This document shows positions 50,213 to 59,686 of a stretch of DNA of 64,000 nt, piece by piece. The stretch lies in the NCBI RefSeq assembly GCF_030651625.1, contig NZ_JAUSCF010000026.1:1-64000 (forward strand), in the 5' to 3' direction. Positions within the stretch are counted from its first letter, which is position 1, and each line of letters starts with the position of its first letter. The notes under the pieces were generated by a model. It was not told the origin of the DNA, did not search any database, and worked only from the letters and a program-made list of their open reading frames with translations. Both the position numbers and the translations under genes were made by a program. The DNA comes from Hydrogenophaga sp. (GTDB lineage Bacteria; Pseudomonadota; Gammaproteobacteria; Burkholderiales; Burkholderiaceae_C).

Positions 50213-52429
50213 ATGAAAACTTTTTACTTCCGTGCTGACCCCGTCCAGCGCGACCTTCGAGGTCCGCGAAAGCACGGTTCGGCACGAGCGATGCTGGCCC
50301 TGAGCGCCTGCATTCTGGCTGGGCTCGGTTTCGCTATCGGGCCATCGGCCATGGCCCAGTCCCGCGCCAGCGAACCGGTTGTGCTCAATTTCGTGGGCGC
50401 TGAAATTGAAGCGGTCGCGCGCACCATGGCCACCATCACAGGCCGCAACGTGGTGGTCGACCCGAGGGTCCGGGGAACCATCAACCTCGCTACCGAACGG
50501 CCGGTATCACCCGAAGCGGCACTCAACCAGTTTGGCGCCGTGTTGCGTCTGCAAGGCTTCTCGCTGGTGGACACCGGCGGACTTTACAAGATCGTTCCCG
50601 AAGCCGATGCCAAATTGCAGGGCAACGTCGTGAGCGCGGGCTCGGTGGCCAGGCTGACCGCATCCAACCAGGTGGTGACCCAGATCTTCCGGCTCAATCA
50701 CGAATCAGCCAACAACCTGGTGCCGGTGCTGCGACCCCTGATCGCACCCAACAACACGATCAACGTCAACCCGGGCAACAACTCGCTCGTGATCACCGAC
50801 TACGCCGACAACCTGCAACGCATCGGCCGCATCATTGCGGCCCTTGACGTTTCCGGGGCCACCGATGTGGAAATCATCCCGCTGCAACACGCCGTTGCCG
50901 AGGATCTGGTGGGCCTGATCACCAAGCTGATCGATTCCGGCGGCACAGTGGCGGCGGCCGGTGCGGCGCCAGTCGACGTGTCCGTCAGGACCAGCCTGGT
51001 GGCGGAGCCACGAAGCAACAGCCTGATCCTTCGCGCAGCCAACCCGGCCAGACAGGCGCTGGTCCGTTCCTTGGTGGCAAGACTGGACCGCCCGACCTCC
51101 GATGCTGCGAGCGGCAACATCCATGTGGTCTACCTCAAGAACGCGGACGCGGTATCGCTGGCCACCACGCTGCGGGCCGCGATGGCGGCAGAGGGGAGCG
51201 GCGCCGGTGGAGGTGGTTCTTCCGGTATCGTGGCCACATCTGCCGCTGCCAGACCTGCTGGCGCCACCGACATGGCCACAGCGCCGGTTTCAGCCAGCGC
51301 GAGCCCGTCCACCGGCGGACAGATTCAGGCAGACCCGGCCACCAACTCACTCATCATCACCGCACCCGAACCCGTGTTCCGGCAACTGCGCGCGGTGATC
51401 GACAAACTCGATTCCAGGCGCGCACAGGTCTATGTGGAAAGCCTGATTGCCGAGGTCAACGCCGACAAGGCGGCCGAGTTCGGCATTCAATGGCAAGGCC
51501 CGCTGGGCGCCTTTGGCGAACGCATGGTGGGCGTGCTGGGCACCAACTTCGGTTCCGGTGGCAACAACATCTTCACCAACACGCTCCCTGTGGCCACAGG
51601 GAGTTTTGCCAATGTGACACCGCCCGGTCCGGGCCTGAATCTGGGTGTGGCGGAGCGCCGCAATGGGGTTTACGTGCTGGGTTTTCTGGCTCGCATGCTG
51701 CAACAGACGGGTGAAGGCAACATCCTGTCCACGCCCAACCTGCTCACCCTTGACAACGAAGAAGCCAAGATCGTCATTGGCCAAAATGTGCCTTTCGTGA
51801 CGGGCCAGTTCACGAACACCGGCAGCAACGAAGGGTCGGTCAACCCGTTCCAGACCATCGAACGCCAGGATGTGGGCCTGACCTTGCGCGTCAAGCCCCA
51901 GATCAGCGAAAACGGCACCATCAAGATGACCATCTATCAAGAGGTCAGCAGCGTGCAACCTTCATCGGTCAATTCGGCCACCGGCCTGATCACCAACAAG
52001 CGCACCATCGAATCCACCGTGTTGGTGGACGATGGGGCCATCGTTGTGCTGGGTGGCCTGTTGCAGGACGAGTACGCTGGCAACCAGGACAAGGTGCCGG
52101 GTCTGGGTGACATTCCCCTGTTCGGCAACCTGTTCAAGAGCGAAACCCGCTCGCGGAAGAAGACCAACCTGATGGTTTTCCTGCGCCCTGTGGTGATGCG
52201 CGACAGCCGGGAGACCAGCACACTGGCACTGGATCGCTACGAACTCATGCGTGCGGTGCAGAAAGATGCACAACCCCGACCCAGCAGCGTCCTTCAGCTC
52301 AACGATTCGCCCGTGCTGGCGCCACAACTGGCCCCAGGCGCACTGTTGCCCCCGCTCGGCACGACTGCGCCAGACCCGACACCAGCGCCTGCCGGCGCCG
52401 CGCCCGCTGAAGCAGGTCCCCAAAGGTAG
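50213..52429 (+). CDS. gspD: type II secretion secretin GspD
   Basis: A 738-residue secretin forming the outer-membrane channel. A signal peptide with a long N-region ends near SAMAQ (about 49). Four N domains follow (N0 from NFVGAEIEAVARTMATITGRN), then the secretin domain with VYVESLIAEVNADKAAEFG and the C-terminal VPGLGDIPLFGNLFK ... KTNLMVFLRPVVM. The tail is Pro/Ala-rich. A loosely matched promoter (CTGACA-17-CGATAG at 50175-50203) precedes it, so gspDE may have extra transcription. gspE starts 3 bp later. Confidence 0.93.
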   Translation: MKTFYFRADPVQRDLRGPRKHGSARAMLALSACILAGLGFAIGPSAMAQSRASEPVVLNFVGAEIEAVARTMATITGRNVVVDPRVRGTINLATERPVSPEAALNQFGAVLRLQGFSLVDTGGLYKIVPEADAKLQGNVVSAGSVARLTASNQVVTQIFRLNHESANNLVPVLRPLIAPNNTINVNPGNNSLVITDYADNLQRIGRIIAALDVSGATDVEIIPLQHAVAEDLVGLITKLIDSGGTVAAAGAAPVDVSVRTSLVAEPRSNSLILRAANPARQALVRSLVARLDRPTSDAASGNIHVVYLKNADAVSLATTLRAAMAAEGSGAGGGGSSGIVATSAAARPAGATDMATAPVSASASPSTGGQIQADPATNSLIITAPEPVFRQLRAVIDKLDSRRAQVYVESLIAEVNADKAAEFGIQWQGPLGAFGERMVGVLGTNFGSGGNNIFTNTLPVATGSFANVTPPGPGLNLGVAERRNGVYVLGFLARMLQQTGEGNILSTPNLLTLDNEEAKIVIGQNVPFVTGQFTNTGSNEGSVNPFQTIERQDVGLTLRVKPQISENGTIKMTIYQEVSSVQPSSVNSATGLITNKRTIESTVLVDDGAIVVLGGLLQDEYAGNQDKVPGLGDIPLFGNLFKSETRSRKKTNLMVFLRPVVMRDSRETSTLALDRYELMRAVQKDAQPRPSSVLQLNDSPVLAPQLAPGALLPPLGTTAPDPTPAPAGAAPAEAGPQR

Positions 52430-52432
52430 GTC

Positions 52433-53884
52433 GTGGTCGTGACGAAATACCCGCTCCCCTACGCGTTTGCGAGGGAACACCATTGGCTGCTTGAAGACGA
52501 CGGCGAAGTGGTCACGCTGCTGGGAAGCAACACACCCGCCGCCGATACCCAAACGCAGACGCGCCGCCTGTCGGCCTTGTCCGAGATTCTGCGGCGCCAC
52601 ACCGTGAGCGACATTCAGTGGGAAAGCAGCGAATCGCTGTCCCAGCGCATCAGCGCCGCTTACGCACAAGGGGAATCCAGTGCCGCAGCGGTGGTCAGCG
52701 AGGTGCAGGGCGATGCCGATCTCAGCCGCATGATGCAGGATCTGCCCGCGATCGAGGATTTGCTGGAAACCGCAGACGACGCCCCCATCATCCGGATGCT
52801 CAACGCCTTGCTCACGCAGGCTGCTCGCGATGGCGCGAGCGACATCCATATCGAACCCTATGAACGCCATTCCAGCGTGCGCTTCCGGGTGGATGGCACC
52901 CTGCGCGAAGTGGTGCAGCCGAACCGGGCACTGCACGCCGCGCTGATCTCGCGCCTGAAGATCATGGCCGAGCTCGACATCTCGGAGAAGCGCTTGCCAC
53001 AGGACGGCCGCATTTCGCTGCGCATCGGCACGCGTGCGGTGGACGTGCGGGTGTCCACGCTACCCAGCGCCCACGGCGAACGCGCGGTGCTGCGCCTGCT
53101 GGACAAGAGCGAAAGCAAGCTCAATCTGGAGGCGGTGGGCATGCAGGGCGATGTGCTGGGCCAGTTCGAGGGACTGATCAGGCAACCGCACGGCATCATC
53201 CTGGTCACCGGGCCCACCGGCTCGGGCAAGACCACCACGCTTTATGCTTCCCTGCAGCGACTGGACGCCAGCACACAGAACATCATGACGGTGGAAGACC
53301 CCATCGAATACGAACTGCCGGGCATTGGTCAGACACAGGTCAACGCGCGGATCGAACTCACCTTTGCGAAAGCGTTGCGCGCCATCCTGAGGCAGGATCC
53401 CGACGTGATCATGATCGGTGAAATCCGGGATTTCGAGACTGCGCAGATTGCCATCCAGGCATCGCTCACGGGCCATCTGGTGTTGGCCACGCTGCACACC
53501 AACGACGCGCCGAGCGCAGTGACCCGCCTGACAGACATGGGCGTGGAACCGTTTCTGTTGTCTTCCAGCCTGCTGGGTGTGCTGGCCCAGCGCCTGGTGC
53601 GGCGCCTGTGCGTGCACTGTCGTCGACAGGACGAGCACCGACGCTGGCACCCCGTGGGATGCGATCGTTGCAGCCAGACCGGCTACAAGGGTCGAACCGG
53701 TATTTATGAACTCATGGTGGCCGACGACAAGATCCGCTCGCTGATCCACAACCGCGCTGCCGAAAGCCAGGTCTATGTCGCGGCGGAAGCGGCAGGCCTG
53801 CGCTCCATGAGAGAAGATGGTCAGCGCCTCATTGATGCAGGTATCACGTCTGTGGCCGAGGTGATGAGTGTCACCCGGGACTAG
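52433..53884 (+). CDS. gspE: type II secretion ATPase GspE
   Basis: A 483-residue cytoplasmic ATPase that powers pseudopilus assembly. Walker A GPTGSGKTT, the Asp box (EDPIEYELPGIGQTQVN), Walker B IMIGEIRD and His box LATLHTNDAPSAVTRL are intact. The zinc-binding tetracysteine site (CVHCRRQ ... CDRCSQTGYKGRTGIYE) is present. GTG 52433 or GTG 52439 is the start. It is followed by two tandem repeat copies before gspF. Confidence 0.94.
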   Translation: MVVTKYPLPYAFAREHHWLLEDDGEVVTLLGSNTPAADTQTQTRRLSALSEILRRHTVSDIQWESSESLSQRISAAYAQGESSAAAVVSEVQGDADLSRMMQDLPAIEDLLETADDAPIIRMLNALLTQAARDGASDIHIEPYERHSSVRFRVDGTLREVVQPNRALHAALISRLKIMAELDISEKRLPQDGRISLRIGTRAVDVRVSTLPSAHGERAVLRLLDKSESKLNLEAVGMQGDVLGQFEGLIRQPHGIILVTGPTGSGKTTTLYASLQRLDASTQNIMTVEDPIEYELPGIGQTQVNARIELTFAKALRAILRQDPDVIMIGEIRDFETAQIAIQASLTGHLVLATLHTNDAPSAVTRLTDMGVEPFLLSSSLLGVLAQRLVRRLCVHCRRQDEHRRWHPVGCDRCSQTGYKGRTGIYELMVADDKIRSLIHNRAAESQVYVAAEAAGLRSMREDGQRLIDAGITSVAEVMSVTRD

Positions 53885-53891
53885 ATTGGGG

Positions 53892-54000
53892 CACCCCCGC
53901 CGCGCTTCGCGCGACCCCCTCGAGGGGGCGATACCAGTCGTCCGGCAAAGCCGGCCCGACGGTATCTCTGGACTGGGCCATTTCGCGCCGGAGGGACTGG
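53892..54000 (+). repeat. GC-rich intergenic repeat, copy A (tandem unit 1)
   Basis: Unit of about 109 bp: GCCGCGCTTCGCGCG stem, CCCCCTCGAGGGGG palindrome, CCGGCAAAGCCGG stem and a GGTATCTCTGGACT tail. Followed immediately by copy B. Confidence 0.9.
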
Positions 54001-54110
54001 CACCCCCCCGCCGCGCTTCGCGCGACCCCCTCGAGGGGGCGATACCAGAGGCCCGGCAAAGCCGGTTCCTCGGTATCTCTGGACTGAGGCACTTCGCACC
54101 GGAAGGACTT
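54001..54110 (+). repeat. GC-rich intergenic repeat, copy B (tandem unit 2)
   Basis: Nearly identical to copy A, in tandem with a period of about 109 bp. A third partial start (CACACCCCAGCCGCGC) follows at 54112. The pair lies between gspE and gspF and could fold strongly in the mRNA. Confidence 0.9.
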
Positions 54111-54167
54111 GCACACCCCAGCCGCGCTCCATCTCTGCGCGGGGCGCTTTGAAATCTCTCACTGAAC

Positions 54168-55400
54168 ATGCCTGCATACACGTTTGAAGCGCTGGACGCC
54201 AAGGGCGCTACCCAGAAGGGTTTGATCGATGCGGATACCGCACGCTCGGCGCGCGGCATGCTGCGGGCGCGTTCGCTGGTGCCAATCCTGGTTGAGCCGG
54301 CCATGGGGTCGTCGGGCACGGGTGGGAGTTCCAGCGGGCTGAATGTCACGCTCTGGGCCGGTCGCATCTTCAATGCCACAGCACTGGCCGTGTGGACCCG
54401 TCAGCTGGCCGGACTCGTGGCGGCCGGGTTGCCGCTGGAGCGTGCGCTGGCGGCGCTCACCGAAGAGGCTGAAGTCAGTCGTCAGCGCAATCTCATGGCA
54501 TCGCTGCGATCCGAGGTCAATGGCGGCTCGCCGTTTGCCCGGGCCCTGGCTCAGTACCCGCGCGAATTTTCCAGTTCATACACCGCAGTGATCGCAGCCG
54601 GTGAACAGAGTGGCCAACTCGGCACCGTGCTGGAGCGTCTGGCCGACGATCTGGAGTCGAGCGAAGCGCTCAAGAACAAGCTTTTGGCCGCTTCTCTCTA
54701 CCCCGCGATCGTCACCCTGGTGGCGATCGTGATCGTGGTGTTTCTGGTGACCTACGTGGTGCCCCAGGTGGCCGGCGTGTTCGCCGGCAGCAAGCGTGCC
54801 CTGCCCTTCCTCACGGTGGCCATGATGTCCATCAGTGATTTCGTTCGTGACTACGGCTGGTGGATGCTGGGCGCCGGGGTGCTCGCTGTGATGGGTGTGG
54901 TGATGGCGCGCCGCAATCCGGTCATGCGCCTGAGCATGGATGCGGCATGGTTGCGGCTGCCCCTGATCGGTCGTCTGGCGCGTGGATACAACGCGGCCAG
55001 GTTCGCCGCCACCCTGGCCATGCTGGCTTCTGCAGGCGTCCCGATTCTGCGCTCGCTGCAGACCGCTGCAGAAACACTGTCGAACCAGGCCATGCGGGCC
55101 GACGCGCTCGATGCCCTGGTGCTGGTGCGCGAGGGGGCGCCACTGGCTTCGGCACTGGCCAGCAAGAAGCGCTTTCCCGCGCTGGTGAGCATGTTTGCCA
55201 GACTGGGCGAGCAAACCGGTCAGTTGCCGGCCATGCTTTCCCGTGCTGCGGAGCAGCTCAGTGCGGAAGTGCAGCGCCGTGCCATGCACATGGCCACCAT
55301 CCTGGAGCCTTTGCTGATCGTGACCATGGGCCTGGTGGTGATGATGATCGTGCTGGCGGTTTTGATGCCGATCATCCAGCTGAATCAGCTGGTCACTTAG
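54168..55400 (+). CDS. gspF: type II secretion platform protein GspF
   Basis: A 410-residue polytopic inner-membrane protein with the duplicated T2SF domain (LAGLVAAGLPLERALAAL and LAMLASAGVPILRSLQTA) and membrane segments near 170-190, 225-245 and 380-400. It couples the ATPase GspE to the pseudopilus. It is separated from gspE by 283 bp of repeat sequence, so its expression may be partly uncoupled. Intact. Confidence 0.93.
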   Translation: MPAYTFEALDAKGATQKGLIDADTARSARGMLRARSLVPILVEPAMGSSGTGGSSSGLNVTLWAGRIFNATALAVWTRQLAGLVAAGLPLERALAALTEEAEVSRQRNLMASLRSEVNGGSPFARALAQYPREFSSSYTAVIAAGEQSGQLGTVLERLADDLESSEALKNKLLAASLYPAIVTLVAIVIVVFLVTYVVPQVAGVFAGSKRALPFLTVAMMSISDFVRDYGWWMLGAGVLAVMGVVMARRNPVMRLSMDAAWLRLPLIGRLARGYNAARFAATLAMLASAGVPILRSLQTAAETLSNQAMRADALDALVLVREGAPLASALASKKRFPALVSMFARLGEQTGQLPAMLSRAAEQLSAEVQRRAMHMATILEPLLIVTMGLVVMMIVLAVLMPIIQLNQLVT

Positions 55401-55424
55401 CCCACCCCCGCGCAAGTACTTGAC

Positions 55425-55538
55425 CCACCCCCGCGCCGTGCCTTCGGCACGTCACCCCCTTCAAGGGGGCGACACCTGAGGCCCGGCAAAGCCGGTTCCT
55501 CGGTGTCTCTGGAATGAGACACTCCGCTCCGAAGGCAC
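55425..55538 (+). repeat. GC-rich intergenic repeat, copy C
   Basis: Copy with CGTGCCTTCGGCACG stem, CCCCCTTCAAGGGGG palindrome and CCGGCAAAGCCGG stem, downstream of gspF. The three stems carry different bases from copies A and B but keep pairing. Confidence 0.88.
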
Positions 55539-55680
55539 TGTTTGTTTCTCCACGCTGCGCGCGAGGCGTCTTGCGTCCAGAATGCGTCTGCGTTGGCCTG
55601 AATTGCTGATATGTTCAACAGCCATCGGAACAAGCTCTTCGGCCGCTCTCTCACTCTGATGTTCACCTGGATACCCTGAC

Positions 55681-56577
55681 ATGGCAGCTTCGCTGGACGG
55701 TCAACTTGTGGTTGCGATTTCTTCTCGGGCGCTGTTCGACTTCGAGGAAGAGAACCGGATCTTTGAACAGGGCGACGACAAGGCCTACATGAACCTGCAA
55801 CTGCAGCGGCTGGACCAGCCGGCAGCGCCGGGTGTGGCCTTTTCGCTGGTGCACAAACTGCTGGCCTTCAATGATGCGCATGCTCAACGGGTGGAGGTGG
55901 TCATCCTTTCGCGCAACGACCCGGTATCCGGCATGCGGGTGTTCCGTTCGGCACAGCATTACGGCCTGCCCATTCAGCGCGGCAGCTTCACGCGCGGCCA
56001 GCCACCCTGGCGCTACCTGCGCCCGTTGCGGGCCAACCTGTTCCTCTCGACCCACCTGGCCGACGTGCGCGCCGCGCTCGACGCCGGTGTGCCCGCCGCA
56101 CAGGTCTATCCGCACTCGGTGCACGCCAGCGACGCACATCCGCACGAGGTGCGCATCGCATTTGACGGCGATGCGGTGCTGTTCTCGGACGAAGCCGAAC
56201 GGGTGTTTCAATCACAGGGACTCACCGCCTTTCAGACGCACGAGGCGAGCAACGCCGCCACGCCGCTGGCCGGTGGCCCCTTCAAGCCGCTGCTCGAAGC
56301 GCTGCACAGGCTGCAGAGCGAAGGCACACCCATGATGCGCATCCGCACAGCGCTGGTGACAGCCCGCAGTGCGCCGGCGCACGAGCGCGCCATCCGCACC
56401 CTGATGAACTGGAACATCGAGGTGGATGAAGCCATGTTCCTGGGTGGCCTGCCCAAGGGCGAATTCTTGCGCGAATTCGAGCCCGACTTCTTCTTTGATG
56501 ATCAGACCGGCCATATCGAATCGGCGTCGCGCCATGTGCCCTCGGGCCATGTGGCCAGCGGCATATCGAACTTGTGA
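55681..56577 (+). CDS. 5'-nucleotidase (PF06189 family)
   Basis: A 298-residue cytoplasmic 5'-nucleotidase of the NT5C1-like family, hydrolysing nucleoside monophosphates. Visible family segments are LVVAISSRALFDFEEENRIF, VVILSRNDPVSGMRVFRSA and FFFDDQTGHIESA, with an Asp-rich HAD-like core. It is flanked by repeats on both sides and appears to be its own unit. Substrate preference is not predictable. Confidence 0.85.
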   Translation: MAASLDGQLVVAISSRALFDFEEENRIFEQGDDKAYMNLQLQRLDQPAAPGVAFSLVHKLLAFNDAHAQRVEVVILSRNDPVSGMRVFRSAQHYGLPIQRGSFTRGQPPWRYLRPLRANLFLSTHLADVRAALDAGVPAAQVYPHSVHASDAHPHEVRIAFDGDAVLFSDEAERVFQSQGLTAFQTHEASNAATPLAGGPFKPLLEALHRLQSEGTPMMRIRTALVTARSAPAHERAIRTLMNWNIEVDEAMFLGGLPKGEFLREFEPDFFFDDQTGHIESASRHVPSGHVASGISNL

Positions 56578-56579
56578 CT

Positions 56580-56690
56580 CCCCCCGCGCCGCGCCTTCGG
56601 TGCGTCACCCCCCAGGGGGCAATGCCTTTGGACCGGCGAAACCGGATCTTCGGCATTCCTGGATGGGACACTGCGTTGATGAAACTGTTT
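56580..56690 (+). repeat. GC-rich intergenic repeat, copy D (tandem unit 1)
   Basis: Unit with CGCGCCTTCGGTGCG, CCCCCCAGGGGG and CCGGCGAAACCGG stems. Copy E follows with a period of 114 bp. Confidence 0.87.
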
Positions 56691-56695
56691 GACGT

Positions 56696-56795
56696 CCCCA
56701 CGCCGCGCCTTCGGCGCGTCACCCCCCAGGGGGCAATGCCCTTGGACCGGCGAAACCGGATTCTCGGTATTTCTGGAATGGCTTCACCTCGTTGA
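56696..56795 (+). repeat. GC-rich intergenic repeat, copy E (tandem unit 2)
   Basis: Second unit (CGCGCCTTCGGCGCG, CCCCCCAGGGGG, CCGGCGAAACCGG, GGTATTTCTGGAAT), between the nucleotidase and the ABC exporter gene. Confidence 0.87.
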
Positions 56796-56965
56796 CGCAC
56801 AGTGTGACTCACATTCCGGATTGCGATTTCGAGTGGCCTCTCGATTTCTGGACCAGCTCCGCAGCCCAGGCAGATATCCATCGCCCCTGGCATTGATCCT
56901 GCGTTCGGCGTGACCCCATCCATTTACGATCGGCGCCGACCCCATCACCTCCAACGGAGTCTTCG

Positions 56966-58741
56966 ATGACCCAACCCCTGTCCAAATTCCAGAGTTTTCT
57001 CGTCTTTGCCGGGAAGGTGCGGCGCCTGGCCGCACCCTACTTCAACTCGGACGAAAAATGGAAAGCACGCGGGCTGCTCGCCGCCATCATTGTGCTGAAC
57101 CTCGGCGCGGTCTACATGCTGGTGCTGATCAACGAGTGGAACCGGTTGTTCTACGACGCGCTGCAGAACAAAGACCAGGCCGTGTTCTGGCGTGAACTCG
57201 GGCGCTTCACTTACCTGGCTTTCGGTTTCATCATCATTGCGGTCTACCGCTTCTACCTCACCCAGGTGCTGGAAATGCGCTGGCGCGCTTGGATGACCGG
57301 GCACTACATGGACCGCTGGCTGGCCGACAAGGCCTTCTACCACCTGGAGCTGGCCCGTTTCGCCAAGGGCGAAGACGCACCGCCAGACAACCCGGACCAG
57401 CGCATTGCCGAAGACATGAACCTGTTCACCAGCTACTCGGTGAGTCTGTCGATGGGCTTGCTCAACGCCGTGGTCACACTGGTGAGTTTTGTCGGCATCC
57501 TGTGGTCGCTCTCGGGCAGTTTCGCGTTCAGCTTCAACGGCAGCGAATACAGCATTCCGGGCTTCATGGTCTGGATGGCGGTGATCTATTGCCTGGTGGG
57601 CAGCGTGATCACGCACTACATCGGCCGCCCACAGATTGCGCTGAATTTCAGGCAGCAGCGCTTTGAGGCCGACTTCCGCCACCATCTGGTGCGGGTGCGC
57701 GAATACAGCGAATCGATCGCGCTGGACAAGGGCGAACCGGTGGAACGCAGGCAACTGGGTGGGCGTTTCGGCGAAGTGCTGGGCAACTACTTCAAACTCA
57801 TCAACGCGCAGAAGCGGTTGCTGTGGTTCACGGTGGGCTTCAATCAGGCCGCAGTGGTTTTCCCGTTCGTCGTGGCGGCTCCCCGCTTCTTCAGTGGCGC
57901 CATTCAACTGGGGGAGCTGATGCAGATCTCATCGGCCTTCGGCCGGGTACAGGACTCCCTTTCCTGGTTCGTGGACAACTACAGCAGCCTGGCCGCCTGG
58001 CGGGCCACCACCGACCGCATCACCAGTTTTGAAGAAAGCTTCCAGGCCCTTCAGGCGCCAGAGGCCGCGACCGCGGCATCGACCCACAACGAAGATGCAC
58101 TGGCGCTGGACGACATGCAGTTGGCACTGCCCGGCGGGCTACCGCTGCTGTCGGTTCACGGCCTGAGCCTGCACCCGGGCGACACGGTGCTGGTGAAAGG
58201 TCCGTCGGGCAGCGGCAAGTCCACCTTGTTCCGGGGTCTGGCGGGCATCTGGCCCTGGGCGCAGCGGCGTCTGCGGCTGCCTGCAGACTTTGCGAAGCGG
58301 GCCATGTTCCTGCCGCAGCGGCCCTACTTCCCGCAAGGCTCGCTGCGCGACGCATTGGCCTACCCCGAATCGGCCGACCGCTACAGCGACAACGAGTTGC
58401 AGCAGGCCCTGCGCGAATCGCTGCTGCCCGATCTGGCGAGCAAGCTGGACGAACCCGCCACCTGGGGGCAGAAGCTCTCAGGGGGTGAACAGCAACGGCT
58501 GGCGATTGCCCGCGCGATTCTCAAGAAACCGCGCTGGCTGTTCGTGGACGAGGCCACCAGTGCACTGGATGAGGCAGCGGAAGCGGTCTTGTACGAACGC
58601 TTGAAAATGCTCGTGAAAGAAAATGATGGCGCGCTGATCTCGATCGCGCACCGGCCCGGCGTGGCCGCGTTTCACGACACCCTTTGGCGTCTGCAGCCTG
58701 GAGGGACTGAAAGCGCTCGTCACCGCCTGGTGGCGGTGTGA
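56966..58741 (+). CDS. SbmA/YddA-like ABC transporter, fused permease-ATPase
   Basis: A 591-residue protein with an N-terminal membrane domain of the ABC_membrane_2 type (about 30-330, six segments; YMLVLINEWNRLFYDALQNKD is the family motif) and a C-terminal ATPase (Walker A GPSGSGKST, signature LSGGEQQRLAIARAIL, Walker B LFVDEATSALDE). This matches YddA and related half-transporters related to SbmA/BacA; substrate could be vitamin B12 or peptides in relatives, unknown here. ATG 56966 has AACGGAGTC upstream. Confidence 0.87.
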   Translation: MTQPLSKFQSFLVFAGKVRRLAAPYFNSDEKWKARGLLAAIIVLNLGAVYMLVLINEWNRLFYDALQNKDQAVFWRELGRFTYLAFGFIIIAVYRFYLTQVLEMRWRAWMTGHYMDRWLADKAFYHLELARFAKGEDAPPDNPDQRIAEDMNLFTSYSVSLSMGLLNAVVTLVSFVGILWSLSGSFAFSFNGSEYSIPGFMVWMAVIYCLVGSVITHYIGRPQIALNFRQQRFEADFRHHLVRVREYSESIALDKGEPVERRQLGGRFGEVLGNYFKLINAQKRLLWFTVGFNQAAVVFPFVVAAPRFFSGAIQLGELMQISSAFGRVQDSLSWFVDNYSSLAAWRATTDRITSFEESFQALQAPEAATAASTHNEDALALDDMQLALPGGLPLLSVHGLSLHPGDTVLVKGPSGSGKSTLFRGLAGIWPWAQRRLRLPADFAKRAMFLPQRPYFPQGSLRDALAYPESADRYSDNELQQALRESLLPDLASKLDEPATWGQKLSGGEQQRLAIARAILKKPRWLFVDEATSALDEAAEAVLYERLKMLVKENDGALISIAHRPGVAAFHDTLWRLQPGGTESARHRLVAV

Positions 58742-58763
58742 ACTCGGTGCCCCCGGCGGTGGG

Positions 58764-59495
58764 TCAAGCCTCGCAATAGCCAGCCCAGCCGCGAGCGCGC
58801 AGTTCGCACGCCGGGCAACTGCCGCACCCGTAGCCCCACGCGTGCCGGTGTTCCCGGTCACCGAGGTAGCAGGTGTGGGTGTGCTCGATCACCAGATCCA
58901 CCAGCGCCTGCCCTCCACCCGCACCGATGGATTCGCCCAGCGTTTCGGCCATTCGCCAGGTGGCGGCCTTGTCGATCCACATCAGCGGCGTGTCGATGAG
59001 AAAGCGGTGGTCCATGCCCAGGGACAGGGCCACCTGCAATGCCTTCATGGTGTCGTCCCGGCAGTCGGGATAGCCTGAGAAGTCGGTTTCGCAAACGCCA
59101 GTGACGATCACCTGAATGCCCCTGCGATAGGCGAGCGCAGCGGCCAGTGTGAGAAACAACAGGTTGCGTCCAGGCACGAAGGTATTGGGCAGGCCGCTGG
59201 CTTCCATGCGAAAGGCCATGTCGCGCGTGAGCGAAGTCTCACTCACGTTGCCCAGCACGGCCAGGTCCAGCATGTGGTCCTCGCCCAGCCGCGTCGACCA
59301 GGCGGGGAAGCGCTGACGCAGTTCGCGCAACACCACCTGCCGGGCCTGCAACTCGACAATGTGCCGTTGACCATAGTCGAACCCGATGGTTTCTACGCGC
59401 TCGAAACGCGAGAGTGCGTGAGCCAGGCAGGTGGTGGAGTCCTGCCCGCCGGAGAACAGGACCAGGGCGCTGGTGTGATGGGGCGAGGAAGTCAT
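58764..59495 (-). CDS. queC: 7-cyano-7-deazaguanine synthase QueC
   Basis: A 243-residue ATP-dependent enzyme converting 7-carboxy-7-deazaguanine to preQ0 for queuosine. [11 protein letters not shown] (about 12-22) is the PP-loop, and the C-terminal cysteine zinc site (CYLG ... [12 protein letters not shown]) is complete. The start MTSSPH at 59495 is chosen; an open frame continues to 59639 but lacks support. It converges with the ABC exporter gene. Confidence 0.94.
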   Translation of the reverse strand: MTSSPHHTSALVLFSGGQDSTTCLAHALSRFERVETIGFDYGQRHIVELQARQVVLRELRQRFPAWSTRLGEDHMLDLAVLGNVSETSLTRDMAFRMEASGLPNTFVPGRNLLFLTLAAALAYRRGIQVIVTGVCETDFSGYPDCRDDTMKALQVALSLGMDHRFLIDTPLMWIDKAATWRMAETLGESIGAGGGQALVDLVIEHTHTCYLGDREHRHAWGYGCGSCPACELRARGWAGYCEA

Positions 59496-59609
59496 GCGGA
59501 AGATGTTAATGCCCCGGCGCCACCGCAGGCCCCCACCCACCTCCCCCAGCGGGGGAGGGAGCCCGACAAGGCTCTCACATGAAGGGGTGGAACGCCAACC
59601 CCCTCGAAA

Positions 59610-59686
59610 GATAAGGTGGAACCGGCTCCGCCGGGCCACACGTATCGCCCCCCTTGGGGGGTGGCGCGAAGCGGCGCGGGGGGCTA
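59610..59686 (-). repeat. GC-rich intergenic repeat, copy G
   Basis: Reverse-oriented copy with CCGGCTCCGCCGG, a CCCCCCTTGGGGGG palindrome and a GCGCGAAGCGGCGC stem, between queC and the HDOD gene. Confidence 0.8.
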
